NCBI GenBank assembly: GCA_026989355.1
Contig: JALSJM010000002.1
Coordinates: 248,001 to 312,000, forward strand
Reading direction: 5' to 3'
Source: Paracoccaceae bacterium
Lineage (GTDB): Bacteria > Pseudomonadota > Alphaproteobacteria > Rhodobacterales > Rhodobacteraceae
DNA length: 64,000 nucleotides
The notes under the pieces are model-generated. The model did not search any database and was not told the DNA's origin. It saw only the letters and a list, made by a program, of their open reading frames with translations. Shown piece after piece: positions 56,370-64,000 of the stretch. How positions within the stretch are numbered: the first letter of the stretch is position 1; each line of letters opens with the position of its first letter. Position numbers and translations under genes: made by a program.

Positions 56370-57061
56370 GGATCGCCCCCCTTTACCAGAAGGATCATCG
56401 AGAAATACGGTGCCGGATCGGGGGCTTCTGCCAGCGGCAGCACGCGTTCGTCCGGCAGGCTGGCGCGCTCCACATAGACGGCCCGCTTGCCAAGCCCGAG
56501 GCTTTTGAATACCCGCCTGATCTTCCCGATGTGCCGTCCTACCTTCATGATCACGACACTTTCTGCGCCTTCTATCCGCATTCTCAACTCGTGTTCAGGC
56601 AATGGACCGGGCAGAACGGTGATCCGCTCGTTGCGGGCCGCAAGGGCCAAGCCTGCGGCGGCTGCGCAGGCGGTGACGCTTGTAACCCCCGGTATGATCT
56701 TGCAGGAAAACCGGGGCACAAGGCGTGCCATCAGATACATGAACGAGCCATAGAACAATGCATCGCCTTCGCAGAGCACGGCCACATCCCGCCCTGCCGC
56801 GAGTTCATCGGCGATGGTGGCGGCGTGATGGTCATAGGCGGTCTGAGCGGGCGTGCGGGCCGAGGTCATGGGAATGTCCATGCGGATTTCGCGGGTGCCG
56901 GAGGCGATATGAGCGGCGGCGATGGTCCGTGCCAGGCTTTCCTTTCCGGGCAGGGCCGGCCAGGCCACCACCGGGCTTGCCGCAATCAGCCGGGCCGCTT
57001 TCAGCGTCATCAGATCGGGATCGCCGGGCCCCAGACTTATGCCGTAAAGCGTGCCGCTCAT
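56360..57061 (-). CDS. cobI: CobI, precorrin-2 C20-methyltransferase
   Basis: First committed methylation towards the corrin ring. Motifs: SGTLYGISLGPGDPDLMTLK, DVAVLCEGDALFYGSFMYLM and KIIPGVTSVTACAAAAGLAL. Length 233 aa from the ATG at 57059-57061, which overlaps the cobL stop (ATGA). Aerobic CobI and anaerobic CbiL cannot be separated by eye. Confidence 0.94.
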   Translation of the reverse strand: MSGTLYGISLGPGDPDLMTLKAARLIAASPVVAWPALPGKESLARTIAAAHIASGTREIRMDIPMTSARTPAQTAYDHHAATIADELAAGRDVAVLCEGDALFYGSFMYLMARLVPRFSCKIIPGVTSVTACAAAAGLALAARNERITVLPGPLPEHELRMRIEGAESVVIMKVGRHIGKIRRVFKSLGLGKRAVYVERASLPDERVLPLAEAPDPAPYFSMILLVKGGDPWL

Positions 57062-58257
57062 CGCTTGATCTGGCTCCATTGCACCACCGGGCGCAAGGGA
57101 TGCCAGCCATGCATCTTTCCGAGCGGCTCAAGCCGGCTGGTACCGATCCGCACCAGGTTTCCGCCATGGCGGCGATGAAGGGCGACCAGAACCGCTTCGC
57201 TTTCGATCGTCACGGCATTGGCCACAAGCCGGCCCAAGGGGCGCAGCGCTTTCCAGCAGGCGGCAAAGGTTCCGGAAGAAAGCCCGCCACCGATGAAAAT
57301 TGCATCGGGCGCGGGCAGCCCTGCAAGTGCTGCAGGGGCCTTGCCGTCGATCATCCGCAACCCCGGCACCCCAAGTGCCAGCGCATTCTCTGCTGCAATG
57401 GCGCGACGGTCGGCACGCGGTTCTATTCCGATGGCCCGGGCATAGCGCGCGGCCCGCATCCATTCGATCGCGACCGATCCGAAACCACAGCCGACATCCC
57501 ACAAGAGCGCCCCGCGCATCGGCATCAGCTTGGCCACGGTGACGGCGCGCACTTCCTGTTTTGTCATCGTGCCATCGTGGTGGAAAAGATCGTCCGCCAG
57601 CCCCGGCACCCGTGGCAGAAGTGCCGCATCGGGTGCGGCGATGCATTCCACAGCCAGCGTATTGAAGGGAGGCACTTCGGTTTTCCAGCATTCCGCCACA
57701 CCCTCGAAGCGCGCCTCTTTCGGGCCGCCCATGTTGGCCAGCACCACCATACGACTTTGGCCGAAACCGCGTTCGGTCAGGAATCGTGCGATCTGGCGTG
57801 GTGTTTCGGCGCCTGTCGTGAGGATCAGAAGCTTCTGGTCGGGCTGGATGAAGGCGATCATCTGCTCGATCGGGCGTCCGTGAACGGTCAGCGTTTCAAC
57901 ATCGGCCATCGACCACCCCAACCGCGCCGCCGCAAGCTGGAACGCGCCCACATGAGGGTGATAGGTTATCTCATCCGGTGCAAACAGCTGGCCAAGCTTT
58001 GCACCTGCCGAATACCACAGAGGGTCGCCGGAAGTGAGCACTACCACCCGCCTGCCCCGCAGGGATGTCAGCTTTTCTGTCAATGTATCAAAGGGTGAGG
58101 GCCAGGTTATGCGCCTGGCACCGGGATTGCGCGCCAGATCGTGATGGCGCTCGCCCCCCACGATCACCTCGGCCGCTTCCACCACCGCGCGTGTAGCGGG
58201 TGAGAGCCCCTGGAGGCCGTCTTCACCGATGCCCACCACATGCAACCAGGGTTTCAT
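57058..58257 (-). CDS. cobL: CobL, precorrin-6Y C5,15-methyltransferase (CbiE-CbiT fusion)
   Basis: A 399-residue bifunctional methylase. The CbiE half (1 to about 200) starts MKPWLHVVGIGEDGLQGLSP with VVLTSGDPLWYSAGAKL. The CbiT half (from about 210) holds the SAM motif LLWDVGCGFGSVAIEWMRAA and DAIFIGGGLSSGTFAACW. CbiT also decarboxylates the C12 acetate. The start is the ATG at 58255-58257, overlapping the cobH stop; the open frame further upstream runs over cobH and is not used. Confidence 0.95.
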   Translation of the reverse strand: MKPWLHVVGIGEDGLQGLSPATRAVVEAAEVIVGGERHHDLARNPGARRITWPSPFDTLTEKLTSLRGRRVVVLTSGDPLWYSAGAKLGQLFAPDEITYHPHVGAFQLAAARLGWSMADVETLTVHGRPIEQMIAFIQPDQKLLILTTGAETPRQIARFLTERGFGQSRMVVLANMGGPKEARFEGVAECWKTEVPPFNTLAVECIAAPDAALLPRVPGLADDLFHHDGTMTKQEVRAVTVAKLMPMRGALLWDVGCGFGSVAIEWMRAARYARAIGIEPRADRRAIAAENALALGVPGLRMIDGKAPAALAGLPAPDAIFIGGGLSSGTFAACWKALRPLGRLVANAVTIESEAVLVALHRRHGGNLVRIGTSRLEPLGKMHGWHPLRPVVQWSQIKR

Positions 58258-58895
58258 GCGTTGTTTTCCTTCCCGATGCCTGTTGCAAGCGCGTTTACCG
58301 CTGCCGAGGCCATGGCCGAACCGCCGCGCCGCCCCCGCAGTGTCACGTATTCGCAGCCCCGAGAATCGCGGGCAAGCTCTGCCTTGCTTTCGGCAGCACC
58401 CACGAAACCCACCGGAAATCCGAGGATCAGCGCGGGTTTCGGCCAGCCTCTGTCGAGAAGCTCCAGCAAATGGAAAAGTGCCGTGGGCGCATTGCCGATT
58501 GCAACTACCGCGCCTTTCAGGTGATTGCGCCAAAGTTCGACTGCTGCTGCCGAACGGGTATTGCCGATCTGCTGTGCCAGATCAGGCACGGCGGGCGCGT
58601 TGAGCGTGACGATGACGTCGTTTCCGGCCGGCAGATAACGCCGGATCACGCCGGCGGCTGCCATTTCGCAATCGCAAAGCACCGGAGCGCCCTCTGCAAG
58701 GGCTGTCCGTCCGGCCCCGAAGGCCTCGGCCGAAAAATCCAGCCGGTCGGCCACATCGATCATTCCGCAGGCATGTATGAGGCGCACCGCGATTGCTTCC
58801 ATATCCTGCGGAAAACGATCAAGCCGGGCTTCGCGGCGAACGATTGCGAAGCTCTGCGCATAGATTGCACTGGGATTCTTCTCATAGGGACGCAT
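58254..58895 (-). CDS. cobH: CobH, precorrin-8X methylmutase
   Basis: Moves the C11 methyl to C12, giving hydrogenobyrinate or its cobalt form. The catalytic His is in AIAVRLIHACGMIDVADRL; further blocks are LCDCEMAAAGVIRRYL, VVAIGNAPTALFHLLELL and ALILGFPVGFVGAAESKAEL. Length 213 aa is normal. It lies between cbiX and cobL, overlapping the latter by 4 bp. Confidence 0.96.
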   Translation of the reverse strand: MRPYEKNPSAIYAQSFAIVRREARLDRFPQDMEAIAVRLIHACGMIDVADRLDFSAEAFGAGRTALAEGAPVLCDCEMAAAGVIRRYLPAGNDVIVTLNAPAVPDLAQQIGNTRSAAAVELWRNHLKGAVVAIGNAPTALFHLLELLDRGWPKPALILGFPVGFVGAAESKAELARDSRGCEYVTLRGRRGGSAMASAAVNALATGIGKENNA

Positions 58896-58934
58896 CGTGC
58901 ACCTGCCTGCTGCCCGATGTGCCCTTGTCGCGGA

Positions 58935-60029
58935 TCATGCCCCTGCCTTTCGCACGCTTTCGGGGCCAAGGGGATGTTTTGCATGCGGGTATTCCGGATG
59001 ATGATGGTGATGATCATGATCGCCGTGGTGGTGATGTCCGTGATGATGCACCATATCCAGACGGCATTCCCCGGTGCAGAAATCTTCACACAGACTGCAA
59101 TCTGTCACGTTCGATCCCGGCGCACTTGCGCCCTGGCCCTCCACATGGTGGTGGTGGCTTTCCTGGACCGCCCCTACCTCGGCCTCGAAACCCAGCACCT
59201 GGGTGCGATACTTGCAGGTGCCGCAGGTGGGAGGCACCATTTCGCCAATCTGTTCCGTTATCCGTTCGGCAAAGGTTTCCAGCACCTTGGGGTGGTCGCT
59301 CAGATAGCCCGCCTTCACGAATTCGATTCCGGGATGTCTGGCGGCCACGCGATCGGTGAAGCCATAGATGCGATCGATCAGGATGCCGGTGAAAAGGAAA
59401 TAGGGAAACACGATGACCCGCCGATAGCCAAGGCGGGCCACATGTTCGAGCGTTGGTTCAACCAGGGGAAACGTGACACCCGAATACCCGACCTCGCACC
59501 AGCCGAACCCCATGCCTTCCCAGAGCATGCGGGCAATCTTGGCCACATTGGCATTGGCGTCCGGGTCGCTGGCGCCGCGTCCGATGACAGCCAGACAGGT
59601 TTCGGAAAGCGGTATCTCGCCCAGTTCGGCATTGGCCTGCGCCACTGCCGCGCGCACCCGATCACCGGCCGCCGCCAGCATCTTCGGATCCACGCCCAGC
59701 TCTCGGCCATAGGTTATCCTGATCCCGTGTCTGCGGGCATAGGTGTTGAGCACGGTGGGGATATCGTTCTTGCTGTGCATGGCGGCAAACAGCATGCCCG
59801 GTACCGCCAGGATGCGGGTGCAACCCTTTTCACGCAGGCGGTCAAGCCCGTCGCGGATCACCGGGTTGGCGAATTCAAGATAACCATATTCGGTTTCCCA
59901 GTTGTCGGGCAGCAGGGCGGGCAGTTTTTCTGCCAGCACGGCGAATTCGTCCACTGCGGCCTGCGCACGCGATCCGTGGCCGCAGATCATCACGCCAATC
60001 TTCTGGTTGTCTGTGTGTTTTGCGGGCAT
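58935..60029 (-). CDS. cbiX: CbiX-type cobaltochelatase with cysteine- and histidine-rich tail
   Basis: Long-form CbiX of 364 aa. Two class II chelatase domains are visible (IGVMICGHGSRAQAAVDEFA at the N-terminus, then CLAVIGRGASDPDANANVAK and VIVFPYFLFTGILIDRIYGF). The C-terminal third has cysteine motifs (MVPPTCGTCKYRT, DCSLCEDFCTGEC) that may hold an iron-sulphur cluster. It ends in a tail with runs of three to five histidines (HHHGHHHHGDHDHHHHH), a likely cobalt store. It inserts Co into a sirohydrochlorin-type ring. The start ATG is six bases after AGGAGAGG-like bases. Confidence 0.93.
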   Translation of the reverse strand: MPAKHTDNQKIGVMICGHGSRAQAAVDEFAVLAEKLPALLPDNWETEYGYLEFANPVIRDGLDRLREKGCTRILAVPGMLFAAMHSKNDIPTVLNTYARRHGIRITYGRELGVDPKMLAAAGDRVRAAVAQANAELGEIPLSETCLAVIGRGASDPDANANVAKIARMLWEGMGFGWCEVGYSGVTFPLVEPTLEHVARLGYRRVIVFPYFLFTGILIDRIYGFTDRVAARHPGIEFVKAGYLSDHPKVLETFAERITEQIGEMVPPTCGTCKYRTQVLGFEAEVGAVQESHHHHVEGQGASAPGSNVTDCSLCEDFCTGECRLDMVHHHGHHHHGDHDHHHHHPEYPHAKHPLGPESVRKAGA

Positions 60030-60236
60030 CGCACCTCTCCTTTCGAGCCAACCCAAAAGGGGTGCGCGCGGCCTTTGCCACCTGCTCCCGACGACGCTGC
60101 TTCGAATCCCCGGCTTGGGTCGATCGTCATGCAGCCAACCGTTCTGGCCCTCTGGGCTTCGTCACTCAAGGGGTATAGGCCCGGGGCCCGACGCATGCAA
60201 TCGGAATTGTGCCTTTTGCGGGGCGGATTGCGACGG
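60030..60236. other. Gap upstream of cbiX
   Basis: A 207-bp stretch before the leftward cobalamin run. I searched for the B12-box and other conserved parts of the cobalamin riboswitch and saw none. GCAATC and GATTGC form a 6-bp inverted repeat with a wide loop near 60198-60232. A 46-codon frame from ATG 60128-60130 overlaps the cbiX start but has no recognisable relatives. Confidence 0.4.
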
Positions 60237-60599
60237 TCAGTGATGGGTTGCGTAATGCTGTACCATTGCGGCCAGATCCTGCGGCGGGGTTTCGCTTTGC
60301 AGGAAGGCACAGGCGTTCGGGATATGCTGAAAAATGGACCCGTCCGAAAAGAAGGTGGTGTTCGTCACGAAAACCACGCGGGCATCAGGCTGGCGGTAAC
60401 TGGCGAAATCGGCAATCGCAAAGGCACTGCCGTCTTCCAGCACCAGATCCAGCACGATCACCGCTACATCCTTTTCCCTGAGGATGTCGATCGCCTGTTT
60501 CTGGGTTGTCGCAAGTGTAACGTCAAACCCCAGCCTTTCGAGATGACGCAACCATATCCTGCCCAGGTTCTCGTTACTTTCCACTATCAGAACCAGCAT
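60237..60599 (-). CDS. Atypical single-domain response regulator
   Basis: A 120-residue receiver-like protein, MLVLIVESNENLGRIWLRHL, with no output domain. The phospho-acceptor Asp is present in VAVIVLDLVLEDG and the Thr in VVFVTNTTFF, but the acidic pair at strand 1 reads E-S instead of D-D and the conserved strand-5 Lys is Ser (CAFLQSETPP). Phosphorylation may therefore be weak or absent. It lies inside the cobalamin cluster and has CtrA-like boxes upstream. The ATG at 60597-60599 is chosen over one six codons earlier. Confidence 0.85.
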   Translation of the reverse strand: MLVLIVESNENLGRIWLRHLERLGFDVTLATTQKQAIDILREKDVAVIVLDLVLEDGSAFAIADFASYRQPDARVVFVTNTTFFSDGSIFQHIPNACAFLQSETPPQDLAAMVQHYATHH

Positions 60600-60660
60600 G
60601 AAGCCTCCGTGTGTCATTCACCAGCTTTACCGACACACCGTTCCCCCCGCAAATGTTTCC

Positions 60661-60706
60661 TTAACACTAGCTAACAAATGGTTAATGCTTTCCTAAGATA
60701 TGTTAA
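60661..60706. promoter_or_regulatory. Cluster of CtrA-like half sites
   Basis: TTAA-TGCTTTC-CTAA (60682-60696) is one base off the TTAA-N7-TTAA consensus and reads TTAG-N7-TTAACCAT on the other strand. Two more TTAA half sites flank it at 60661-60664 and 60703-60706. The cluster is about 85 bp upstream of both divergent genes, the atypical receiver (leftward) and the DUF1636 gene (rightward). Confidence 0.5.
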
Positions 60707-60779
60707 CAATTCTGACCAACTTGCCAGATGAGCGAAAATCCGCTTCATCGGGCTTCGTGTACATGCGGTGGAGGAAGAC

Positions 60780-61157
60780 GTGACGACCTGGATAACAATC
60801 TGCGATACCTGCAAGCGGGAAGGCGCTGAAAACAGGGCCGAAGATAACGGACATTGCACCGATGGCGAAACCTTGGCGGCACTGATCGAGGAAAACGCGA
60901 ACGGAGATGTCAGGACGCGCCGGTTTTCCTGCCTGATGGGATGTTCACGCGCTTGCAATGTTTCCATTCAGGCTCATGGAAAGATCGCTTACAGCCTTGG
61001 CGAATTCACCCCCGACAGGATGGCAGCCGAGGCCATCTTGTGCTTTGCTCGCCTGCATGCCGAAAGCCGCAGTGGCCAGGTGCCCTATCGGCAATGGCCC
61101 GAAGGGGTCAGGGGCCACTTCGTTTCGCGCCATCCACCGCTGATTGATGCCGAATGA
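60780..61157 (+). CDS. DUF1636 family, ferredoxin-like metal-binding protein
   Basis: A 125-residue protein whose cysteines (WITICDTCKREG, then FSCLMGCSRACNVSIQ) follow the thioredoxin-like 2Fe-2S pattern of DUF1636. Members are commonly encoded beside cobalamin or cobW-type genes, but the function is unknown. The GTG at 60780 is preferred because GGAGG lies five bases upstream; an in-frame GTG four codons earlier is possible. The stop overlaps the cobC start by ATGA. Confidence 0.88.
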   Translation: MTTWITICDTCKREGAENRAEDNGHCTDGETLAALIEENANGDVRTRRFSCLMGCSRACNVSIQAHGKIAYSLGEFTPDRMAAEAILCFARLHAESRSGQVPYRQWPEGVRGHFVSRHPPLIDAE

Positions 61158-62122
61158 GCGCGCCCCGCGATCACGGAGGCGGGCTGGATGCCGCGATTGC
61201 CGTGCATGGCGGTGCCCGTGCTGACTGGATGGATCTTTCCACCGGGATCAATCCGCATGCTTATCCGGTGCCCCGCATTCCGCATGAGGCCTGGGCGGAG
61301 CTGCCGGACGAATGCGCCTGCCGGGCCCTGGAACACGCCGCACGGGCATTCTGGGATGTGCCGGATGTGGCTGCCGCGCTGGCGGCACCGGGGCTGTCAG
61401 CGCTGATATCGCGGCTTCCGGGGGTGCTGCCTCCGCAACGGGTGCGCATCGACATGCCCACCTATAACGAATATGCAGCGGCATTTTCAGCAGCCGGGTG
61501 GGAGATCTGCGAAGCCTCTGGCAAAATCGCCGCTGAAATTCGTGTAATCGTGCACCCGAACAATCCCACGGGGGATTTCTGGATACCCGACCGTGACAAG
61601 CCTGCAGGAAAGGCGGGCCCTCATCGGATCATGGTGATCGATGAGAGCTTCTGCGATCTTGCACCTGCGCGCAGCCTGATTCACATGGCCCGACAGCCTG
61701 GCGTTCTGATCCTGAAGAGCTTTGGCAAGTTCTGGGGACTTGCGGGGCTGCGGCTGGGTTTCGCGTTTGGCGATCCCGCCGTAATCACCCCGTTGCGGGA
61801 GGCGCTTGGCCCCTGGCCGGTTTCCGGGCCGGCACTTTCGATTGCAACCCGTGCCCTGGCCGACCGAGTCTGGGCCGAGCAGATGCGCGCACGCCTTGCA
61901 AGGGATGCTGCCCGTCTCAATATCTTGATGGTTCGTCACGGGGCCAAACCCGTTGGCGGCACCGATCTGTTTCGCCTTTACGAGGTTCCGAGTGCACGGC
62001 AATGGCAGGACAGCCTTGCCGGGCATCGTATCTGGAGCCGTATCTTTCCCTATTCCGACACATGGCTGCGCCTCGGGATACCCGGGGCAGATGGCTGGCC
62101 GCGGCTGGAGGCGGCTCTGTGA
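61154..62122 (+). CDS. cobC: CobC, L-threonine-O-3-phosphate decarboxylase
   Basis: PLP enzyme (322 aa) that makes (R)-1-amino-2-propanol phosphate for the nucleotide loop. It begins with DHGGGLDAAIAVHGGARADW and DLSTGINPHAYPV, and has VIVHPNNPTGDFW, VIDESFCDLAP and the PLP lysine in LILKSFGKFWGLAGLRLGF. Joined to DUF1636 and cobD by 4-bp overlaps, the usual cobC-cobD pair. Confidence 0.94.
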   Translation: MSAPRDHGGGLDAAIAVHGGARADWMDLSTGINPHAYPVPRIPHEAWAELPDECACRALEHAARAFWDVPDVAAALAAPGLSALISRLPGVLPPQRVRIDMPTYNEYAAAFSAAGWEICEASGKIAAEIRVIVHPNNPTGDFWIPDRDKPAGKAGPHRIMVIDESFCDLAPARSLIHMARQPGVLILKSFGKFWGLAGLRLGFAFGDPAVITPLREALGPWPVSGPALSIATRALADRVWAEQMRARLARDAARLNILMVRHGAKPVGGTDLFRLYEVPSARQWQDSLAGHRIWSRIFPYSDTWLRLGIPGADGWPRLEAAL

Positions 62123-63033
62123 GCGGTTCGGCAATTCTTCTGATGGCACTGCTGCTCGATGCAACCCTGGGAGAACCAGACTGGCTCTGGCGCCGCTACC
62201 CGCACCCTGCAGTGCTTATGGGAAAGGCCGTTTCCTGGCTGGACAAGACCCTGAACCATCCCCCGAGCCGCCGTCTCAGGGGGGTTGTGGCGATAATCGC
62301 CCTCGTCGCCGGTGCATGGGGTGCAGGCCTGGCCATTCACATTCTGCCCGATTTCGGCCTGCTCGAAGCGCTTCTTGTTGCAATTGTTCTGGCACAGCGC
62401 AGTCTTGCGGACCATGTCCGGAAGGTTGGCGAAGCCTTGATGCATTCGGTTCGGTCGGCCCGGCGCGAGGTGGCCCGGATCGTTGGGCGCGACACGGCTG
62501 ACATGGATGAAACCGCAATAGCCCGTGCCGCCATCGAAAGCGCGGCCGAGAATTTCTGCGATGGCGTCATGGCGCCGGTTTTCTGGTATATGGTGCTGGG
62601 GCTGCCGGGCCTGCTGGTCTGCAAGACCGTCAATACGGCCGATTCCATGATCGGCTACAGAAATGCCAGATACGGTGCGTTCGGCTGGGCCGCAGCGCGG
62701 CTTGATGATCTGTTCAACTGGATTCCGGCCCGCCTTGCCGCCCTGCTGATACTGGCGGTTCATGGTCGTCTGGGCGCTTTTCCTCTGGTGCTGCGCGATG
62801 CCCGGTTGCACCGTTCGCCGAATGCGGGCTGGCCCGAGGCCGCAATGGCTGTGGTTCTGGGCGTTTCACTGGCCGGTCCGCGCAGCTATGACGGGCAGAT
62901 GCGCGATTTTCCCCATGTGTATCCGGAGGGGCGCACGCCGGCACCCGCGGATATTGCAAGTGCCGTTTCTGTGTTGTGGCGCAGTTGGGCTGTGCTGGTG
63001 GCCATTGTCGTTCTTGCCGTGCTTTCGGGGTGA
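62119..63033 (+). CDS. cobD: CobD/CbiB, adenosylcobinamide-phosphate synthase
   Basis: Integral membrane enzyme attaching aminopropanol phosphate to adenosylcobyric acid. Motifs: LLDATLGEPDWLWRRYPHPA, RIVGRDTADMDETAIARAAI, ESAAENFCDGVMAPVFWYMV, NTADSMIGYRNARYGAFGWA and ARLDDLFNWIPARL. GTG at 62119 overlaps the cobC stop and has GGAGG seven bases upstream, giving 304 aa, the family length. An open frame further upstream lies over cobC and is not used. Confidence 0.95.
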   Translation: MSGSAILLMALLLDATLGEPDWLWRRYPHPAVLMGKAVSWLDKTLNHPPSRRLRGVVAIIALVAGAWGAGLAIHILPDFGLLEALLVAIVLAQRSLADHVRKVGEALMHSVRSARREVARIVGRDTADMDETAIARAAIESAAENFCDGVMAPVFWYMVLGLPGLLVCKTVNTADSMIGYRNARYGAFGWAAARLDDLFNWIPARLAALLILAVHGRLGAFPLVLRDARLHRSPNAGWPEAAMAVVLGVSLAGPRSYDGQMRDFPHVYPEGRTPAPADIASAVSVLWRSWAVLVAIVVLAVLSG

Positions 63034-63097
63034 ATGCTTGCTCTGTGGCCCTGGATCGTTACTCTGGGGTTGTCCCTGTGCAATGCGGGAGCCATTC

Positions 63098-64000
63098 ATG
63101 AGAATGCTTTGTCCAGTCATTCGGGCCCTTGTCCTTTTTCTGGTCCTTTCGGATTTTGCAACTGCTTCGGCTGCAGCACAGACGAGGTGCGGAGGCAGTT
63201 TTGGCCAGTTTGTGAAGGGGCTGAAGAAAGAGGCCGTGGCGCGGGGGCATGATCCGGCTGTCGTTGACAGATTCTTTCACGCCGTGGCCCATGATCCGAA
63301 AGTGATCCGTGCTGATCGCGCCCAAGGTGTTTTCCGCAAGAGCTTCATTGATTTTGCACGTTCGGTGATCAGCAGAAACCGTATGATCAACGGACGGGCC
63401 AACGCAAGAAAATATGCCCGTGTGTTCGATCGTATCGAACGGGAGTTCGGCGTTTCACGCGGCGTGCTGCTGGCCTTCTGGGCGCTTGAAACCGATTACG
63501 GAAAGGTGCAGGGCAGCTTCAACACGCTGAATGCGCTGGTGACGCTGGCGCATGACTGCCGGCGACCGCACCTGTTTCGCCCCCAGATATTTGCAGCGCT
63601 GAAGCTGTATGAGCGCAGCGATTTCGATCCGGTTCGGACACGGGGCGCCTGGGCTGGCGAAATCGGCATGGTGCAGATGCTGCCCGGCGATATTCTTGAA
63701 AGCGGGGTAGATGGTGACGGCGATGGTCACATTCGCCTGAAGACATCGCCCCCTGATGCGCTGATGAGCGGTGCGAACATGCTGCGCAGCCTGGGCTGGC
63801 GTCCGGGCGAGCCCTGGCTTCAGGAAATCGTGGTGCCGCATGATCTGGACTGGAGCAGGACAGGCCTTGGCCACAAGCTGTCGGTCAGACAGTGGGTGGC
63901 CATGGGGGTAAGGCCGCGCACGGGCCGGTTCCTGGGCAGAGGCAATTCGAAGGCCTCGGTCCTGTTGCCGATGGGCCGCAAGGGGCCGGCCTTTCTGGCT
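63098..64000 (+). CDS. MltB-type lytic murein transglycosylase, 3' end outside window
   Basis: The first 301 codons are present and the frame runs open to the last base. A signal peptide (MRMLCPVIRALVLFLVLSDF) leads into an SLT_2 domain: FVKGLKKEAVARGHDPAVVD, the catalytic Glu in AFWALETDYGKVQGSFNTLN, and WAGEIGMVQMLPGDILESGV. The substrate loop reads GEIGMVQ rather than GAMGMPQ of enteric MltB. A C-terminal peptidoglycan-binding part may follow outside the window. The start has GGGAG six bases upstream. It lies 64 bp behind cobD and is probably unrelated to cobalamin. Confidence 0.9.
   Translation, partial: MRMLCPVIRALVLFLVLSDFATASAAAQTRCGGSFGQFVKGLKKEAVARGHDPAVVDRFFHAVAHDPKVIRADRAQGVFRKSFIDFARSVISRNRMINGRANARKYARVFDRIEREFGVSRGVLLAFWALETDYGKVQGSFNTLNALVTLAHDCRRPHLFRPQIFAALKLYERSDFDPVRTRGAWAGEIGMVQMLPGDILESGVDGDGDGHIRLKTSPPDALMSGANMLRSLGWRPGEPWLQEIVVPHDLDWSRTGLGHKLSVRQWVAMGVRPRTGRFLGRGNSKASVLLPMGRKGPAFLA

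Noticed and set aside
59990-60130. Forty-six-codon frame overlapping the cbiX start, possible leader peptide
   Set aside because: It overlaps cbiX by 40 bp in another frame, has no clear ribosome binding site and no attenuator hairpins are visible.
58200-60674. Open frame of 824 codons on the plus strand over cbiX, cobH and the receiver gene
   Set aside because: It is antisense to three well-supported genes and is open because of GC-rich third positions. Its translation shows no domain pattern.

Overview
The window reads as a chromosomal core segment of an alphaproteobacterium of the Rhodobacterales (Rhodobacter/Roseobacter type). The indicators are the regB / senC-regA redox locus next to ahcY, a PAS-only DivL-like protein beside tsaE, amgK and murU, the flagellin-flaF-flbT-DUF1217 block, a CbiG-CobJ fusion in a cobalamin cluster, and perfect parS palindromes inside rsmG and mnmG. 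Coding density is high, many genes overlap by ATGA or GTGA, and I see no insertion sequence, prophage, CRISPR array, rRNA or tRNA.

Region 1 (1-14 kb), origin-proximal housekeeping. rsmG (partial), mnmG, mnmE, rho and hemJ run leftward; maf, aroE, coaE and dnaQ run rightward. The 396 bp between hemJ and maf is AT-rich, carries DnaA-box-like 9-mers and is the point where transcription diverges, so it is the best candidate for the replication origin. Two perfect 16-bp parS sites lie 3-5 kb away. Next come secB, fxsA, a Tim44-domain protein, mltA, an Smr protein, hslUV and trxA (with a clear terminator).

Region 2 (14-30 kb). A long leftward run holds divL-like, tsaE, amgK, murU, addB and addA. 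It is headed by a perfect TTAA-N7-TTAA CtrA-type box, which suggests cell-cycle control of a unit that includes cell-wall recycling and double-strand-break repair. Then come regB, senC, regA (with a near-consensus promoter), a small secreted protein, an HD hydrolase and ahcY with a strong terminator.

Region 3 (30-43 kb). A small exopolysaccharide group (sugar transferase, epimerase, YjbF- and YjbH-type proteins) is followed by an ABC transporter of the Fbp/Afu family. Its binding protein lacks a visible tyrosine pair for ferric iron but has residues that look like a sugar-phosphate site. A response regulator and a hybrid kinase are encoded divergently from it.

Region 4 (43-53.7 kb). Flagellar genes (DUF1217 protein, flbT, flaF, flagellin, an FlgN-like chaperone, a FlgJ-like rod protein, fliK, flgD), then a small-molecule kinase, fmt, def, a PatB-type C-S lyase and a conserved hypothetical gene.

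Region 5 (53.7-64 kb). Cobalamin biosynthesis: cobM, cbiG-cobJ, cobI, cobL, cobH and cbiX leftward, and a DUF1636 protein, cobC and cobD rightward. An unusual single-domain receiver sits between them with CtrA-like boxes upstream. The window ends inside an MltB-type lytic transglycosylase gene.
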